Shown piece after piece: positions 22,631 to 34,690 of a DNA stretch of 64,000 nucleotides. The stretch comes from Larimichthys crocea (taxonomy: Eukaryota > Chordata > Actinopteri > Sciaenidae). The notes beneath the pieces are model-generated. The model was not told where the DNA came from. It saw nothing but the letters and a program-made list of their open reading frames with translations, and made no database searches. The translations under genes and the position numbers were made by a program. The stretch covers positions 8,018,701-8,082,700 of the forward strand of contig NC_040016.1 in the NCBI RefSeq assembly GCF_000972845.2, read 5' to 3'. How positions within the stretch are numbered: the first letter of the stretch is position 1; each line of letters begins with the position of its first letter.

Positions 22631-24840
22631 ATAATGCTTTACATCTCTAAGTCACACCACCAACTATGTCATTGATTTTGGTGAAACTGTGTCCATATTT
22701 TATGGAGGAAATGTTTTCTGTTTTTCCTCTGGCCCATCAACTTGGTCAAAACTGCTGCAAACTATAGCTGCTGTTAGCTAATGTTAGCTTGTTAGTCGGG
22801 CTGTGTTTGAGCTTAGAGCACCAGGGGGAGTGTTGGTCTTTGTAGTACAGGTGTTTTGGACCACAGGAAAGATGAGGTGTTCAACCCCGGGTCCCTGTCT
22901 GCACTGAGGAATGCAGACAGTGAGCAGAGCTGGTGTCGTGCCAGAACCAGAGCTGGGCCTTTAGTCGATGGCGAGAGCTTGGTGAAATAAAAGGTTGGAA
23001 GACAGACTCCGAGCTGGGCTAGTAAGAAATATTAGCTGGCTTTTATGTCTTTTGTTGTTGCACTTGCATTATGTTTGGATGTTAGCAGAGTTGTCAACTT
23101 GCTAGTTTTTAAGTCATTAGTCAAGTCAGCAGTTGATGAAGACAGCCCTGTAGACTTTGAGTGGAGATGAGGTGCAGTAGATTGTTATATTCACTCCACA
23201 GGTTGAATGACTTAAGAACAAGTGCAGTTGTGAATTAGTTTTTATGTCGCTGCACAAACCTATGTTCATCATTTGTTCAAGAGCAGCACTTGTGTGTTCC
23301 AGACTGTGAAGGGAAAATGGTCCGATGAAGAATGTCTGAATGAGATGGCGGCAGATGTTAACAGAAATGTCTTTGAAATACCTCATTATTATTATGTTAC
23401 TTAGATAGAGGAGCTTTGCTAGTCTTTCTTAGTTTTACATTGATAATGGAAAATGTGAATTCCAGCTACATAATCTTCCAACTATGAATTTTGAATTAAA
23501 ATTAGATTAATCTTTTTTCATTTAGTGTTTATATTAATTTTTAAGGTTTAAAGGTTCACTACTGGAGATTTGCTGATTGATTATCCCAGTCAGTAAACTG
23601 TGTACACCTATATTGGCTTATCACATGAGAGGAATCTAGTGTTTCGATGCTACGAAACACTAGATTATTTTCAATGACCATGTTTTTTTGGGGTTATTTA
23701 AAATTATGCAGACAAAATTTTCACTTTTTTCTTTGAATGATAACTTCAATATGGTCATGGTTTGGGAGTTTGGGTTAGTCAACATAACACTTGAAGTTTA
23801 GGGAAAGATTGTGGCTATAGTTAATAAAATGATAAGCAGTAATTGCAGGTCTGCAAACACAAATTCTGATCTCATTTCAGCAGGCTCATATGCCCCTGAC
23901 AGTTCTAGTTTCCGCTTCGCTACATAAAGAACACTCTATTTCCTGTTTTGGCACTGAACACTGACAGTGGAAAATATCAGTAGTTGTATAATCTGACTGT
24001 GGCTGTGGCTTTGGCTTAACACAGGTTCATTTTCTACACTAAAAAGTAGATACGTTGGTCACAGTTCTTTTAATAACAGAAGAATATTGGCAGATGTATA
24101 CATTACATATACATTTTTTTTAAACTCTCATCTTTATTCCAGTGTTAGCCTCTACCTCAGTAATTTCTGACATGATTGAACACCAAATCTCTATTGATCC
24201 AATTTCTCTGTTACATAATGGTGACTATAAATTACACTTGTTTACAAAACAATGGAAAATCTGGCTTAACTGCAATCAAGAAAATGATAGCCCACTGCAG
24301 CTGCCTCCTCACTCACTAAGCATGAATCAGTGATTAGTCTATTTTTGTGTTATAGTAATGCTTCAGTGTCTACATAAAGTCTTAAGTGCTCAACCTTTGG
24401 AGAGATGCACCATCACAGGTTTTCGAACTAATGATCAGTGTGTCAGGAACCATTTTTAAAGTAGTAACGTGTGAGATGTGTAGTGTGAATGGAGACTGTG
24501 GGGTGTGAGGGGTCAAAGGGTATCGGTATCGGGGGGTAAGAGAGTGAGTGGCAGGGGGTGAGAGAGGAGCTTTTCTACTCAGAAAAAGAAGTATCAGTAT
24601 CAGTCAGGCTCCACTCAGTTCACTCTCAAAATTAGAGTCATTTTGTTATGTGAGAAGTTGATTGTTACCTTTTTTGTTGCATAATCAAATTTTCCTTAAT
24701 GTAGTAAAGCAGCACAGAAGTACAGGATGTTCCCTGCTTTAGTAGTATAATTGTCCTAATGACTAGTTAAGTACACAATTACACAACCTTTATTTGCCTG
24801 GATACACCATTCTTTGCTATGTATAGAAGGCAATTTTACT
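22631..24840. other. Intergenic, unassigned, with one perfect hairpin
   Basis: No gene recognised. A block at about 22,690-23,400 is moderately GC-rich and may be an unrecognised old repeat. A perfect 14-bp inverted repeat lies at 23,633-23,666. Confidence 0.55.
23633..23666. repeat. Perfect 14-bp inverted repeat with 6-nt loop
   Basis: Arm AATCTAGTGTTTCG, loop ATGCTA, arm CGAAACACTAGATT. There is no T-run typical of a Pol III stop and no other hairpin in the vicinity. Confidence 0.95.
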
Positions 24841-25030
24841 GTGGCACCCCAGTATCTCATCTGGTAGAACGTGTTCCCCATGTATGAAGGTTAAAATTGT
24901 TACCACAGAGACTGTGTGTTCAATTCCAGTTTTGGTTCTTCCTTTAATTTCCTTTAATTTCCTGTCCACCTCTCCAGTTGTCACTGTCCAACAAAGCAAA
25001 AAAAAAAAAAAAAAATGCCCAAAAAGAATA
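24841..25030 (+). mobile_element. tRNA-derived SINE, degenerate
   Basis: The head GTGGCACCCCAGTATCTCAT with CTGGTAGAACG resembles a tRNA A-box region. TGTTCAATTCC (24,917-24,927) sits about where a B box (GGTTCGAATCC) belongs. A pyrimidine-rich body follows, then a CAACAAAGC block and an A-rich tail. This is the layout of a fish tRNA-derived SINE. Mutated A and B boxes indicate an old copy. Confidence 0.65.
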
Positions 25031-26690
25031 AGTCAATTATACTACATTGGCCAAAATCACAAATTTACCTCAAAGGGTTTTTTAATTAATCAAATTATGT
25101 CCTTACATCCTCATTTCTGTTGAGGAAAAAAGAGAGAAAGAAAGAAAGTAGTAGCAGACAGACATCAATTCTAACTTCTCAAAAGTAAAAATATACGGTA
25201 TTATAAGCTAAATTTACACACTTCATTCTTGCCTTAATATCACACCAGGGAGGCATTTCACTTACCCAGAGGGCAACCATACTGGTTGAAATGCCCCGAC
25301 TGTTTTCTCAAGTGCTGCTCTAAAATGAACTCTAAATCTAAAAGAAACCCTAACTGTAACCTTGTACACAGCAGAGATGTGTTCATTATGATTATTATGC
25401 TGTTGCTCCGGGCTTCTCCCACAGACAGGACCCAAGTGGAGCAGCCAGCTAGATGCAATCTACTTCATGAAAATTACCATAACAACACAAAGCTGTGGAA
25501 AGAGGCAAGAGGAGGTGCATGCAAATGGAACAGAAATGAAAGAAGACCGCGGGCCCAATCAAGCTGTCATAACACACAGAATAATAACAACTGAAAGCCA
25601 TTAAAACCTTTCACTCCCAACCGTTACACCTCACTGTGCAAAGAATAGGATCGAGAGGCCCTCATATCCCTCATTTTGCCTAAACAGTCACATATACCCA
25701 CCAGCTTTTTATCCAACTCACATCCATCATCTCCACATTATAATGAGACATTCATCAAAAGGAGTGTGCTGGAAAACAATTATCCATCCTTTTGTCATTT
25801 GTTTCTGTTTAGACTTTTCATGGAAATTTCCATTCTCTGTTGTCCATAGAAACATTTTCAGACATCCAAAAGTAAAACCAGGTGCATTTTTCAGGTTTCA
25901 GACAGATCGTTTATAAAATCACCAAAGCCATTGTGGGGTGCCCTCGTAGCCCACCTAGCAGAATGTAATGTATCCTTACTACAGCATAAATGTCTACATA
26001 AACATGTAGTTTACTTTGAGCCGATTACACATACACCATCTTGCTGCCATAAAAAAAACTCACTAGAACACCAAATACATATTAGTGTCACAGCTCAAAA
26101 TAGTCCCAGAAAAGTTGTATTTACTCCTATTTGACTCAAGTTTGCTAAAAACTACAGTACATAGCCTTGTTAAGAAGTTATTGGTTCTTTTAAAGAAAAA
26201 CAAACTATATTTCTGTCTTTAGTAACAAATGGACTTAGATATGAATGCCACACACAGGCTGGGAAAGTCAGAAAGTATCAAGAGATGGGAACTCATTATT
26301 GGTTCTGGTCTTTTTGTGGGATTTGTGGACAATAAAAAAAATACAGAATAGGCCAGTCTTATCCGTCTTATCTGAATAGATAAAAGTTTAAAGGACATCT
26401 GGGGGAATTACCATTTAGTGGTCACTTTAGAAGCAAAACAGCATAACAGATAAAGCTTTTTTTTACTTCTGATTCATAGTTTGAAAATATGTTCAAGTGT
26501 GTCTGAGACGTAAAAAAAACAGAAAATAGTAAAAAGTTTATTAGGGTCTAATAAGTTTAGACCCTATTTAAAATACATTTATATTTAAAATGTACAGACA
26601 TGAATAAAAACAGCAATAACTAACAGTGGCTGAAAAATAGATTTAATAAATTGTTATTTTTTCTCTATTTGTTGTTGATCAACATTGCAA
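25031..26690. other. Intergenic with possible degenerate repeat R6 and a SINE-like head
   Basis: 25,938-25,970 (GTGCCCTCGTAGCCCACCTA) resembles the SINE head at 24,841 but lacks a clear B box. About 26,030-26,370 shares CTGCCATAAA, ACTCACTA and a TGGGATTTGT/GACAATAA-like block with 36,940-37,130, defining a diverged family R6. No gene recognised. Confidence 0.4.
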
Positions 26691-27845
26691 TTTTTATATT
26701 TTAGCTTATTTAAAGTCCTTTTGCTTTGATGACAGCTTTGCTTTACAGGTCTTGGCATCAGCCGGTTTAACAGTCTTGAACGAGTTCCCGTATATGCTGG
26801 GCATTTGTTGGCTGTTTTTCCTCCACTCTGCAGTCCATCTCATCCCAAACCACTAACAGGTTCACGTGATTGTGGAGGCCAGGTCCATTAATCTCTGTCT
26901 TGGTCAAGTGTGTTTGGGCCATTGTCACGTTGAAAATACGATGGAGGTCCTACTAAGCACAAACCAGGATGGCATGTCATAGCAGAATGCTATAGTAGAA
27001 ATGCTGGCTTTGAATTTTGCTATGCTTCAAGGTGGGAACCACACATGTAGATACCACCCATTCACCTTCTCTGTGTCTTTCAAAGACCAAAGTTGGAACC
27101 AAAAATCTTAAATTTGGACTCGTCAAACCACAGTAGAGATTTCTACTGGTCTAATGTTCTTTCCTTGTGTTTCTTGGCTTAAGCAGTTTTCTTCTTCTTC
27201 TTGCTCTCCCTCCAATCATGAAGGCCTGATTCACACAGTCTCCTCTGAAAAGCTGATGTTGAGATGAGTCTGCTACGTGAACTTTATGTGGAGCTTTAAT
27301 CTGAGGTCCCTCTGACTGCTGATTTCTGAGGCTGGTAACTGTAATCAACTTATTCTGTGCAGCAGAGGTAACTCTTGTTCTTCCTTTCTCTAGTGGGGTC
27401 GTCACGAGAGCCAGTTACATTACAGTGTGTTTAATGTTTTTTGTGACTGAATTTAAAGACACATTGAGAGTTCTTGAAATTTTCTGGATTTACATGTTTT
27501 AATGATGGACTGAGTTGAGTGGTTCTTGCCATAATATGGAATACTGTAGTAGCTGAACTGGGTTATTTACTGTATGACAACACTCCCTACATGCATAACT
27601 GTTATTCGAAAACCATTCCAGGTGGCTACCTCATGGCTAACTGATTGAGAGAATGCCAATGCAATTTGTGTGAGAGAGTGTGCAAAACTTTGCTTTCTTT
27701 ACACGTTTTATTTACCACACAATTCCATGTGTGTTATTTCATAGATTTGATATGTTCAGTGTTAATCTACAATATAGAAAGCAACTAAAAATAAAGAAAC
27801 ACCATTGAATCAGAATGTGTGTCCAAACCTTCGATTAGTATTGTA
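26690..27845 (-). mobile_element. Tc1/mariner-type transposon, degenerate, coding on minus strand
   Basis: About 1.15 kb, the expected length for a Tc1 element. The right end (about 27,640-27,838) carries GAGAGAATGCCAATG and TGTGTCCAAACCTT, and the left portion carries GATGACAGCTTTGC. These are typical of the inverted-repeat ends of a widespread fish Tc1 family. The body on the minus strand encodes recognisable Tc1 transposase pieces with many frame breaks, and the catalytic region is badly eroded. The element is dead. Confidence 0.8.
27151..27405 (-). pseudogene. Tc1 transposase N-terminal (DNA-binding) fragment
   Basis: The 84-codon frame includes RTRVTSAAQNKLITVTSLRN and HQLFRGDCVNQAF. 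These correspond to the helix-turn-helix DNA-binding region of Tc1 transposases (R-x-T-S-x-x-x-D/N-x-x-I, then T-V-x-R-x-L). Breaks on both sides and absence of the DDE residues make it a pseudogene. Confidence 0.8.
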
Positions 27846-29167
27846 CTTGTTATGTGAACTGCAGATGTATCAGCCATAAAACCTGCTGTGTTATGTGATG
27901 CAACAATGGAAACTGTCATAACTGCCAAACAGTGTTGCAAACACTCAATATCTAAGACTGAGCAACAGCTAGAGAAAGGCTCAGCTCTTTATAGCTACTG
28001 AAAACCCCAAAGGTCCAGCCTCAATGTCTCATACTTCTATATCGCACTTCTATGACAGTTTCAACAAAAACAATCTACTGTGAGCTCCACAAAACTGCTA
28101 TCTATACAGTCATAGCAGGTCTAGCATATAGTGTAAAGGTTGTTTGTTTGTTTGTTTGTCAGGGACCTGTTAGCCTCAGTCTTTTAGTATAGTATCATGT
28201 ATGTAGCCATCAATTGTATGTTTCATGTAACATTTCCACATTCAAATTTCTAACTAGACTTATCTAAGATAATTTGTTGAGCTGTATGTTTGCAATTTCT
28301 CAAATGTTTTTAAGAATGTTCAAACCCCAAGAAACATGTATTTTTATTCAAAGTAATGGTAGGCTTCATTTGGTTGCCTGTCAATGGCGTCTTGCCTTTG
28401 GTTGCTATAACTTCAGAGCAGTGTGAAAGGAAGTCACTAATATCATATGTAAAGCTTTAATACATACAAACAGTGGATCTGTGATGAGCCTGAGCAGTCA
28501 TGAGGTAGGGGTTATTGGCTCAAATGATCATGTTGTAGAGGTCAATAAGGTTAACAACATTTCACAGGACTAGATGCACCCTGAGCAGACAGCATCTCAT
28601 GTTGTTCCAACGTTCCAAGATGACAAGGCCTTTGTTTACTTAAACCTCTAAAAGAAAGGTTATGTTGCTTTTTTTCCAACCTCCATACTGTAGTCATTAT
28701 TTGACTGTACTCTGAAACACACTAAAAACTTGAAACATGTGCAGAAATATGCAGAAATAATGAAGCAATTAATTCAAATTATCTGATAGTAATAACTAAT
28801 ATTGAAGCTGATTGCAGAACAATTAGTCCTTTTTTTAACATGTATTATTTCCCATGGGAAATTTGAGAATTCAAGCACCAGCGCTTCCACTCAGTCTCAT
28901 GATATCAATTAATTTCCTTGTTCAACAACACTGACTTGATACATTTAAATGAACAATTAATTATTTTATTTATTCATACAAATTCACATTCCGGTAGTAT
29001 GCACATGAGCATCAGCTCATTTACACACACACACAAATAACCGTTGCAAATACATCAGAGTGTCAGCATTATTGGCTTTTGTTTGGTTTGATTGTTTTCT
29101 TAATTTGGTCATACCTTCAATCTATTTGTGCGTGTCTCTGGGAAGTTTTTGTATTCTATTTTATCTA
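27846..29167. other. Intergenic, unassigned
   Basis: Contains a short (GTTT)n tract at 28,139-28,159. At about 28,760-28,990 an AT-rich, repeat-free block has several TAATTA-type cores that could be a conserved element. No gene recognised. Confidence 0.5.
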
Positions 29168-29469
29168 CAGTCATGGACGAAAGTATTGGCACCCCTGGAA
29201 TTTTTCCCGAAAATGCACCATTTCTCCCAGAAAAGTGTTGAAATTACAAATGTTTTGATACACACGTATATTTCCTTTAAGTGTATTGGAACAACACAAA
29301 AAAGTGGGGGAAAAAAAGCCAAATTTGACATTATTTTACACAAAACTCAGAAAATGGACTGGACAAAATTATTGGCACCTTATTAATACTGTGGGTAAAT
29401 AATGTAATTTCAAGCATGTGATGTTCAACCTGTGGCAAGTAACAGGTGCTGGCAATATAGATATCAAAC

Positions 29470-29605
29470 CTGAACCCAGCCAGATGCCCGGTGGAGGGGG
29501 TGCTGAAAAGCGCTACCTCTGGGGACTCCCTCGCCCTCCTGGGGGACTTCAGTGCTCATGTAGGCAGCGACAGTGAGACCTGGAGGGGCATGATTGGGAC
29601 GCCAG
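29470..29605 (+). mobile_element. LINE endonuclease-domain fragment inside the Tc1 element
   Basis: This GC-rich stretch encodes GDSLALLGDFSAHVGSDSET, followed by WRGMIG. It is the core of an apurinic-type endonuclease of non-LTR retrotransposons (the GDFN-AHVG-like motif). It replaces the N-terminal transposase region of the surrounding Tc1 element. The sharp shift in base composition supports foreign origin. Confidence 0.75.
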
Positions 29606-29621
29606 AAAGTGTCAGAAAGCT

Positions 29622-29861
29622 GGGTCTGCGTCAGAGGTCATGGCTGTTCCAGCAGGACAATGACCCAAAACATACCTCAAAAATCACCCAGAAATGTTGG
29701 AGACAAAGTGCTGGAGAATTCTGAAGTGGCCGGCAATGAGTCCGGATCTAAATCTCACAGAACACTTATGGAGAGATCTCAAAACAGCTGTTGCGAGAAG
29801 GCACCCTTCAAATCTGAGAGACCTGGAGCAGTTTGCAAAAGAAGAGTGGTCCAAAATTTGA
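29622..29861 (+). pseudogene. Tc1 transposase C-terminal remnant, frameshifted
   Basis: WLFQQDNDPKHTSK carries the second catalytic Asp. In another frame, from 29,727, WPAMSPDLNLTEHLWRDLK supplies the catalytic Glu region, then reads to a stop at 29,859-29,861. A short insertion near 29,717-29,726 separates the frames. The first catalytic Asp region is missing, so no active enzyme is encoded. Confidence 0.85.
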
Positions 29862-30136
29862 GAGGTGTGGGAAGCTTGTTGATGGTTATGGGAAGCTGTT
29901 GGTTTCAGTTATTTTCTCCAAAGAGTGTACAACTAAATATTAAGTTGAGGGTGTCAACAATTTTGTCTAGCCCATTTTTTTTTTATTTTGTGTAAAATGA
30001 TGTAAAATCTGGGTTTTTTCTTCTGCTTTTTTTGTGTTGTTCTAATGCACTTAAAGGAAATATACACGTGTGTATCAAAACATTTGTAATTTCAACACTT
30101 TTCTGGGAGAAATGGTGCATTTATGGGAAGAATTCC

Positions 30137-31314
30137 TTTTGAACACTGAATAAGAACTGAGTCACTGTGTCACTGAAGGTGAAACAAAAAAGAAAAAAGA
30201 CATTTTTATCTTTTTGAGAAGATGCATCAAACAGGTATTATCAGGTATTATACGTTCACAGCTTTGTGCTCACAACTGAATTCACAAATTAGATTAAACT
30301 GCAAATTATGAGCTAATGACAGAGATCTCATTCACAGATTACTGACAGACTAGAAATAGAGCAAAAGATTTCCACCTTTCTGACTGTCATAAAAAATCCA
30401 CCTCCTCCGCTTATTGAATTTCGAGTAAATTGACCCTCTCCTCAGTTACAACAGTGTGTAAATGAAGTTCTCTGATTTGTTTATGCGAGCACAGTGTTTA
30501 TCATCACTTTATTACCCTCATTGACGCTGAAGGTATTTTGCAAGATGCAGCATCCCATAACAGGAAGGAAGGGGAGGCAGACAGTGGGAGCCAATTGTGT
30601 GTGAATGTGATATGAAAATACACGATTCACCCATCAGTCATGCATTTTCTACAGCTGACATTTGCTGACATTTTGTGGCTTCCTATTTATTCGAGCGCTT
30701 ATAATGCAACAAATCAATACTGTAAATACTGAGAAAACTAAGCAGCCATGGTAGACTGAAATAGTTTTGTAATGATGTTAAGTTGATATTAATCTAATCT
30801 AAACTTTTAACTGTGGAATAAATTCCTCGAGCCACTTTCAGAGTCATTTTGAGTCAGCAAAAAATGTTTTTTTTGTTGTTTTTTTGTCTTGATTTGATTT
30901 ATTTTCCTCTCCGGTCTCCTGTTATCTTTAAATATGGATGTACTAGTGCACATTTGAGCTATGTGAAAATGAAGAGATATTTGTAGATGAATTGTATTTA
31001 AGACTGAAACCTTTATACAGGAAGGGCAAGCTCATTTTTGAAGGAATGGTCTGTTTACAATTTAAATCATTCAACTTACCAATCACTTTTTACCTGGAGA
31101 TGCAACATTTGTCACCCCCTGAGCCTTATGCTGCTGCATGTCCAGGCAAAAAGTCAGCATCCTCCAACAGTTAATGATTGGAGCAGTGTAAAGCTTGTTC
31201 ATCCTGGTATTGTAGTACAATATTATAAATAAAATGTCATTAAGATGTTATTTGTTCTTACATAATCATTGAGTGGTTTGAATGCCTTACTATAGAAAAA
31301 CATACTTGGACTAC
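30137..31314. other. Intergenic, unassigned
   Basis: AT-rich unique-looking sequence. No gene, RNA or repeat recognised. Confidence 0.55.
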
Positions 31315-31800
31315 AGACAGTAAAACATGAATGTTGTATCAGTGACATCACCCATAAGTTTCTAAAGAAACATTGTGAAGCTCAGAGTGTTGTGGCTCTG
31401 ACCACCACCATCTTACCAAAACACGTGATGCATTGATGGAGCTGAGGCAGGCTGAATGACGCCCGGGTGCTCAAACAAGCCACATGTAAGGACACCCACC
31501 TGTCAATCAAAGTGGCCATGCTGTTAATTATGCAACTTTAAGCCTTAATATAATTTGAACATGTGAGTTATATAGAAATTCAGCCTCAGTACAGTTGTCA
31601 TGAACTGTGAAATTAGCTATAGAAACCAAAACAGTTTTTTTTTGTACCAGGCTGTAAATATGTTTATTTCTCTGTGAAGTTGGGCATTTTTACATGGGGG
31701 CTTATGGAGATTGACAAATTCTGTAGCCAGCCTCAAGTGGTCATTCGAGGTACTGCAGTTTTTGTCACTTCCACCTTGGCTCAATTTTACACCACGCCAG
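31315..31800 (+). repeat. Dispersed repeat R1, copy B (uninterrupted)
   Basis: Collinear with copy A, including CACCTGTCAATCAAAG-like, GTACAGTTGTCATGAACT, AATTAGCTATAGAAACCAAA, GTACCAGGCTGTAAATATG and CAGCCTCAAGTGG blocks. It is the best copy in the window for defining the family since it carries no insertion. Confidence 0.75.
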
Positions 31801-33934
31801 TTTCCACTTGACTTGGACAAGTAGTGTTCATGTTTTCCGATGAGTTTGGCAAATGTCATCTTACACCAGTTTCTCAAGTGTTACCTTCAAGCCAAGACAG
31901 TGCAGCTATCGCTACTTAAAACTCTAAACATCTTGGCTTTAACAGAGTGAATGTTTGAGTCCTGAACAAGTATTTTCTTTAGATAACCTATAAACTGTAA
32001 GGACTGAAGATGTTTAATACATGTTTGAATCTCTGTCAAACTGCTAATTTCAGCTATATCTAATGTATTTTTTGAGTTACTCATTTACATGGGAGACGTT
32101 TTGCCCAAAATACCAGATGGCACCACACATTTCCAAGGTTTCAGGGTATTTTCTATCCATCTCACTTTCTGACATGTCTCAGCCTCTTAATTACATTTTG
32201 GGTTTGAATTCAGTTTACTCCTCTTTACCACACTGAGTTTATGGCTTCATCACTCGACTGTGCATTACCCGCTTGGCTTGACCATGAACTTACCCTGCTG
32301 GGATGTCTACCTGTTCCCGGAGGTCATTCCCTCTGCGAACAGGTGGACAGAACTTGATCAGCTCACTCAGCATTTCCCCATATCCTGTTGAGCAGGATGC
32401 TTTCCTTACGCCAAATCTCTCTGGTAACCTGCCCACTGCACACATTTGAGCTCTGTGTATGCATGACTTCTTCAGAAAAATGTCAAGCCTGTGTTTTTGG
32501 GTGGGAGGGTTTCAGAAGAGAATTGATTAGATTTGTATTCATTTAAAGTGAGCTTAAGAGATCCCACATTTTGTTGCTAAAAAGGAAAGTCAATGGCTAT
32601 TAAGAATGTGTTAGTAACCAGCACTCAGGGCAATGTGCGTCATATTTTAAGAGCACTTCCATATTTAGATCACACAATTTTTATTAAAGAGGGCTTAGAA
32701 AATCTTGAATATGTTTGACCCTCTTTACTTGAATTCATTTGCTTCTGGCTTATTGGATGAAAGCAATTTTGTGTGCCACGTAAATTGGCATTTTCTTGTC
32801 AGAAGAAGATACTGCATGTGTAAATATTCAGCAGGAATAGACGGAAACCTTCCCTGGGGCTGCAAATTAATGTGGCGAAATATAAAATTGAGTTCTTAAG
32901 TGCAAGATGGAGTGAGTCGGTGTGGTCAAAATGAGTTGCATCTTTGTGGAAGTAGAAGAAGTAAAGAAAATGTCTATCACTGCCATTTAACCATCAGAGC
33001 AGCAAGATTTCAGAGCTGCCCTTCTGCAGATGTTCTGGGGGTTTGCCTATTGAAACATCAGCACAAACATCAGAGGGGACTTTGGTTTAATTTGCACTAT
33101 AAGAAATGTTTCACAGACCTTGAGTGATGATTATTTTTTAAATTGATTTCTGAAAATGGCTACTGATGAGCCTGGCTCTGGCGTACATTGGACACTGGCT
33201 TAGTACAATGTGTAGCACTGATTAGATCTCTGCAGGGTTTCTCTCACTTTCAACCTTATTATTGGATTCTTTCACAATACACAGGGAGGATGAAGCTTGT
33301 GCTTAGAATAGATTTTAATGTGCGATGCCTCTACCTCGGCACAGGAAATCATTGCACAGTGGTTGAGCAAATAAAAGGAAGCGAGGCAGAGAAGGAGAGT
33401 GTGCTTCAGCATCTGTCCTTGGTTTCTGTAAAGGATTTGAGGAATTGTATTAGTTTCATTGTTAGAAATGTTCTCTGAGATAAAGCAGAACAAAGGCTTC
33501 AGGTCTAAACCTTGTTATTTCCCATACAGCCCCACTGCTATTGTTTTGAATGGTCAAACTGCTCTGAGCTTGACCATAAGAAAGCAGCACTGAGAAGCAT
33601 CTGTGAAACAAATGTAGTATGTAAAATCTACAGTATTCCTTTGTAAAAATGTATGCAAAAGTATCATTAACTAGACATGCTTTACCTACAAAATTAGGTA
33701 TTCTATCTCTGGTTACTGGTATCAAACCTGCTGGAACGATTGTATTATTCAATAGAATAACTATAAACTTTATTTGAGTTAGGTTTTCAGCAATGCTGGC
33801 AGCAGGGCATGAGTTAGTCAATTGGTCTGCCCATCACTTTTTCCTGCACTGAAATATCTATGCAACTAGATCCAGCACTGTGTAAATGATGATGCATCCT
33901 ATTGACTTTGATGATCCACTGACCTTTATACCAG
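31801..33934. other. Intergenic, unassigned
   Basis: No gene recognised. Short frames at 32,705-33,478 have no domain signatures. Confidence 0.55.
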
Positions 33935-34260
33935 CAGCATCATGAGGTTGAGAAAAATGTCTAATCAGCACGTTGCTACAATGGTTAGCAAGAAGAAGGT
34001 TCCTGGTTTGGACCTGGACCGGTACCTTCCTGAGAGGTGCATGTTCTCTCCGGCTTCCTCCAAAGACATGCAGATTGGTTACTCTAAATTGCCTGTAGGT
34101 GTGAATGCGAGTGTGAACAGTTGTTGTCAACTGTGATGAACTGGTGAGTTGTCCAGGGTGTACCCTGCCTCTCACCCAAAGTCAGCTGGTATTTGCTCCA
34201 GGCCCCCCACAACCCTGATTAAGTGTAAGTGGTTACAGAAAATAAATAGATGGAGGGATA
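33935..34260 (+). mobile_element. SINE or LINE 3'-end copy with GATGGA-type tail
   Basis: ATGGTTAGCAAGAAGAAGGT followed by TCCTGGTTTGGAC resembles a tRNA-like head. Then come TCTCTCCGGCTTCCTCCAAA, ACTCTAAATTGCC, TCCAGGGTGTACCCTGCCTC and AATAGATGGAGGG. This order is that of a very common fish retroposon whose tail is a GGAT-type repeat. The copy is mutated and short. The family name is not asserted. Confidence 0.65.
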
Positions 34261-34267
34261 TAAAACA

Positions 34268-34440
34268 TGTTCCTATCAGGATGAATTGTAATAACTCTGG
34301 TAATCTTAAACTCTTCATCAAGCACCATGATCAGTCAAACTTGGTATTATTTTTTCACCCAATACCTGCAAATACGAATCACGTTCCCATCAGTTGTACT
34401 TTGTGTTCGATTAGCTAATCTTAGCTTGCTAACACATTAA
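34268..34440 (+). repeat. Dispersed repeat R2, copy
   Basis: Shares ATGAATTGTAATAACT-type and GCTAATCTTAGCTTGCTAAC-type blocks with the other R2 copies. It lies directly after the retroposon tail at 34,260. Confidence 0.5.
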
Positions 34441-34494
34441 AATAAGTTGGTGGCAAACATACCTGCTACCACCTTACTACTTACTTTGCATATT

Positions 34495-34690
34495 ATAGTG
34501 GTAGTGCATCAGTGATAATCATCCAATAATATATATTATGCAATAATATAACATTATGAAAGAGGCCAGTCCGTCAGCTTAATATTTTAAATTTGATACC
34601 ATTTTGTAGAAAATACTTTCATGCTTTCATGATGATTGCACTGTGTGGTATTGCTTCTTTCGCTTAACTAAAGGATCTCAATAGTTCCAC
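34495..34690 (+). repeat. Dispersed repeat R4, right half
   Basis: GCATCAGTGATAATCATCCA, an ATAATATA block, then AAGGATCTCAATAGTTCCAC ending CCACCACTG. Parallel blocks occur at 55,620-55,817. The CAGTGGTGG-type terminus suggests a hAT-like non-autonomous element. Confidence 0.5.

Larger units (their letters stand above)
29168..30136 (+). mobile_element. Tc1-type transposon with long terminal inverted repeats, dead, carrying a LINE fragment
   Basis: It starts after a TA dinucleotide (29,166-29,167) with CAGTCATGGACGAAAGTATT. The left repeat runs to about 29,383. It is matched by the reverse complement of about 29,955-30,136, giving inverted repeats of about 200 bp of the IR/DR type. The right end stops about 30 bases short of the expected terminus, so the right boundary and duplication are lost. 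Between them lie transposase remnants (29,622-29,861) and a foreign fragment (29,470-29,605). It cannot transpose by itself. Confidence 0.85.

Noticed and set aside
24841..24930. A functional tRNA gene
   Set aside because: A- and B-box-like motifs are mutated and the segment continues into a SINE body with an A-rich tail. No complete cloverleaf could be built.
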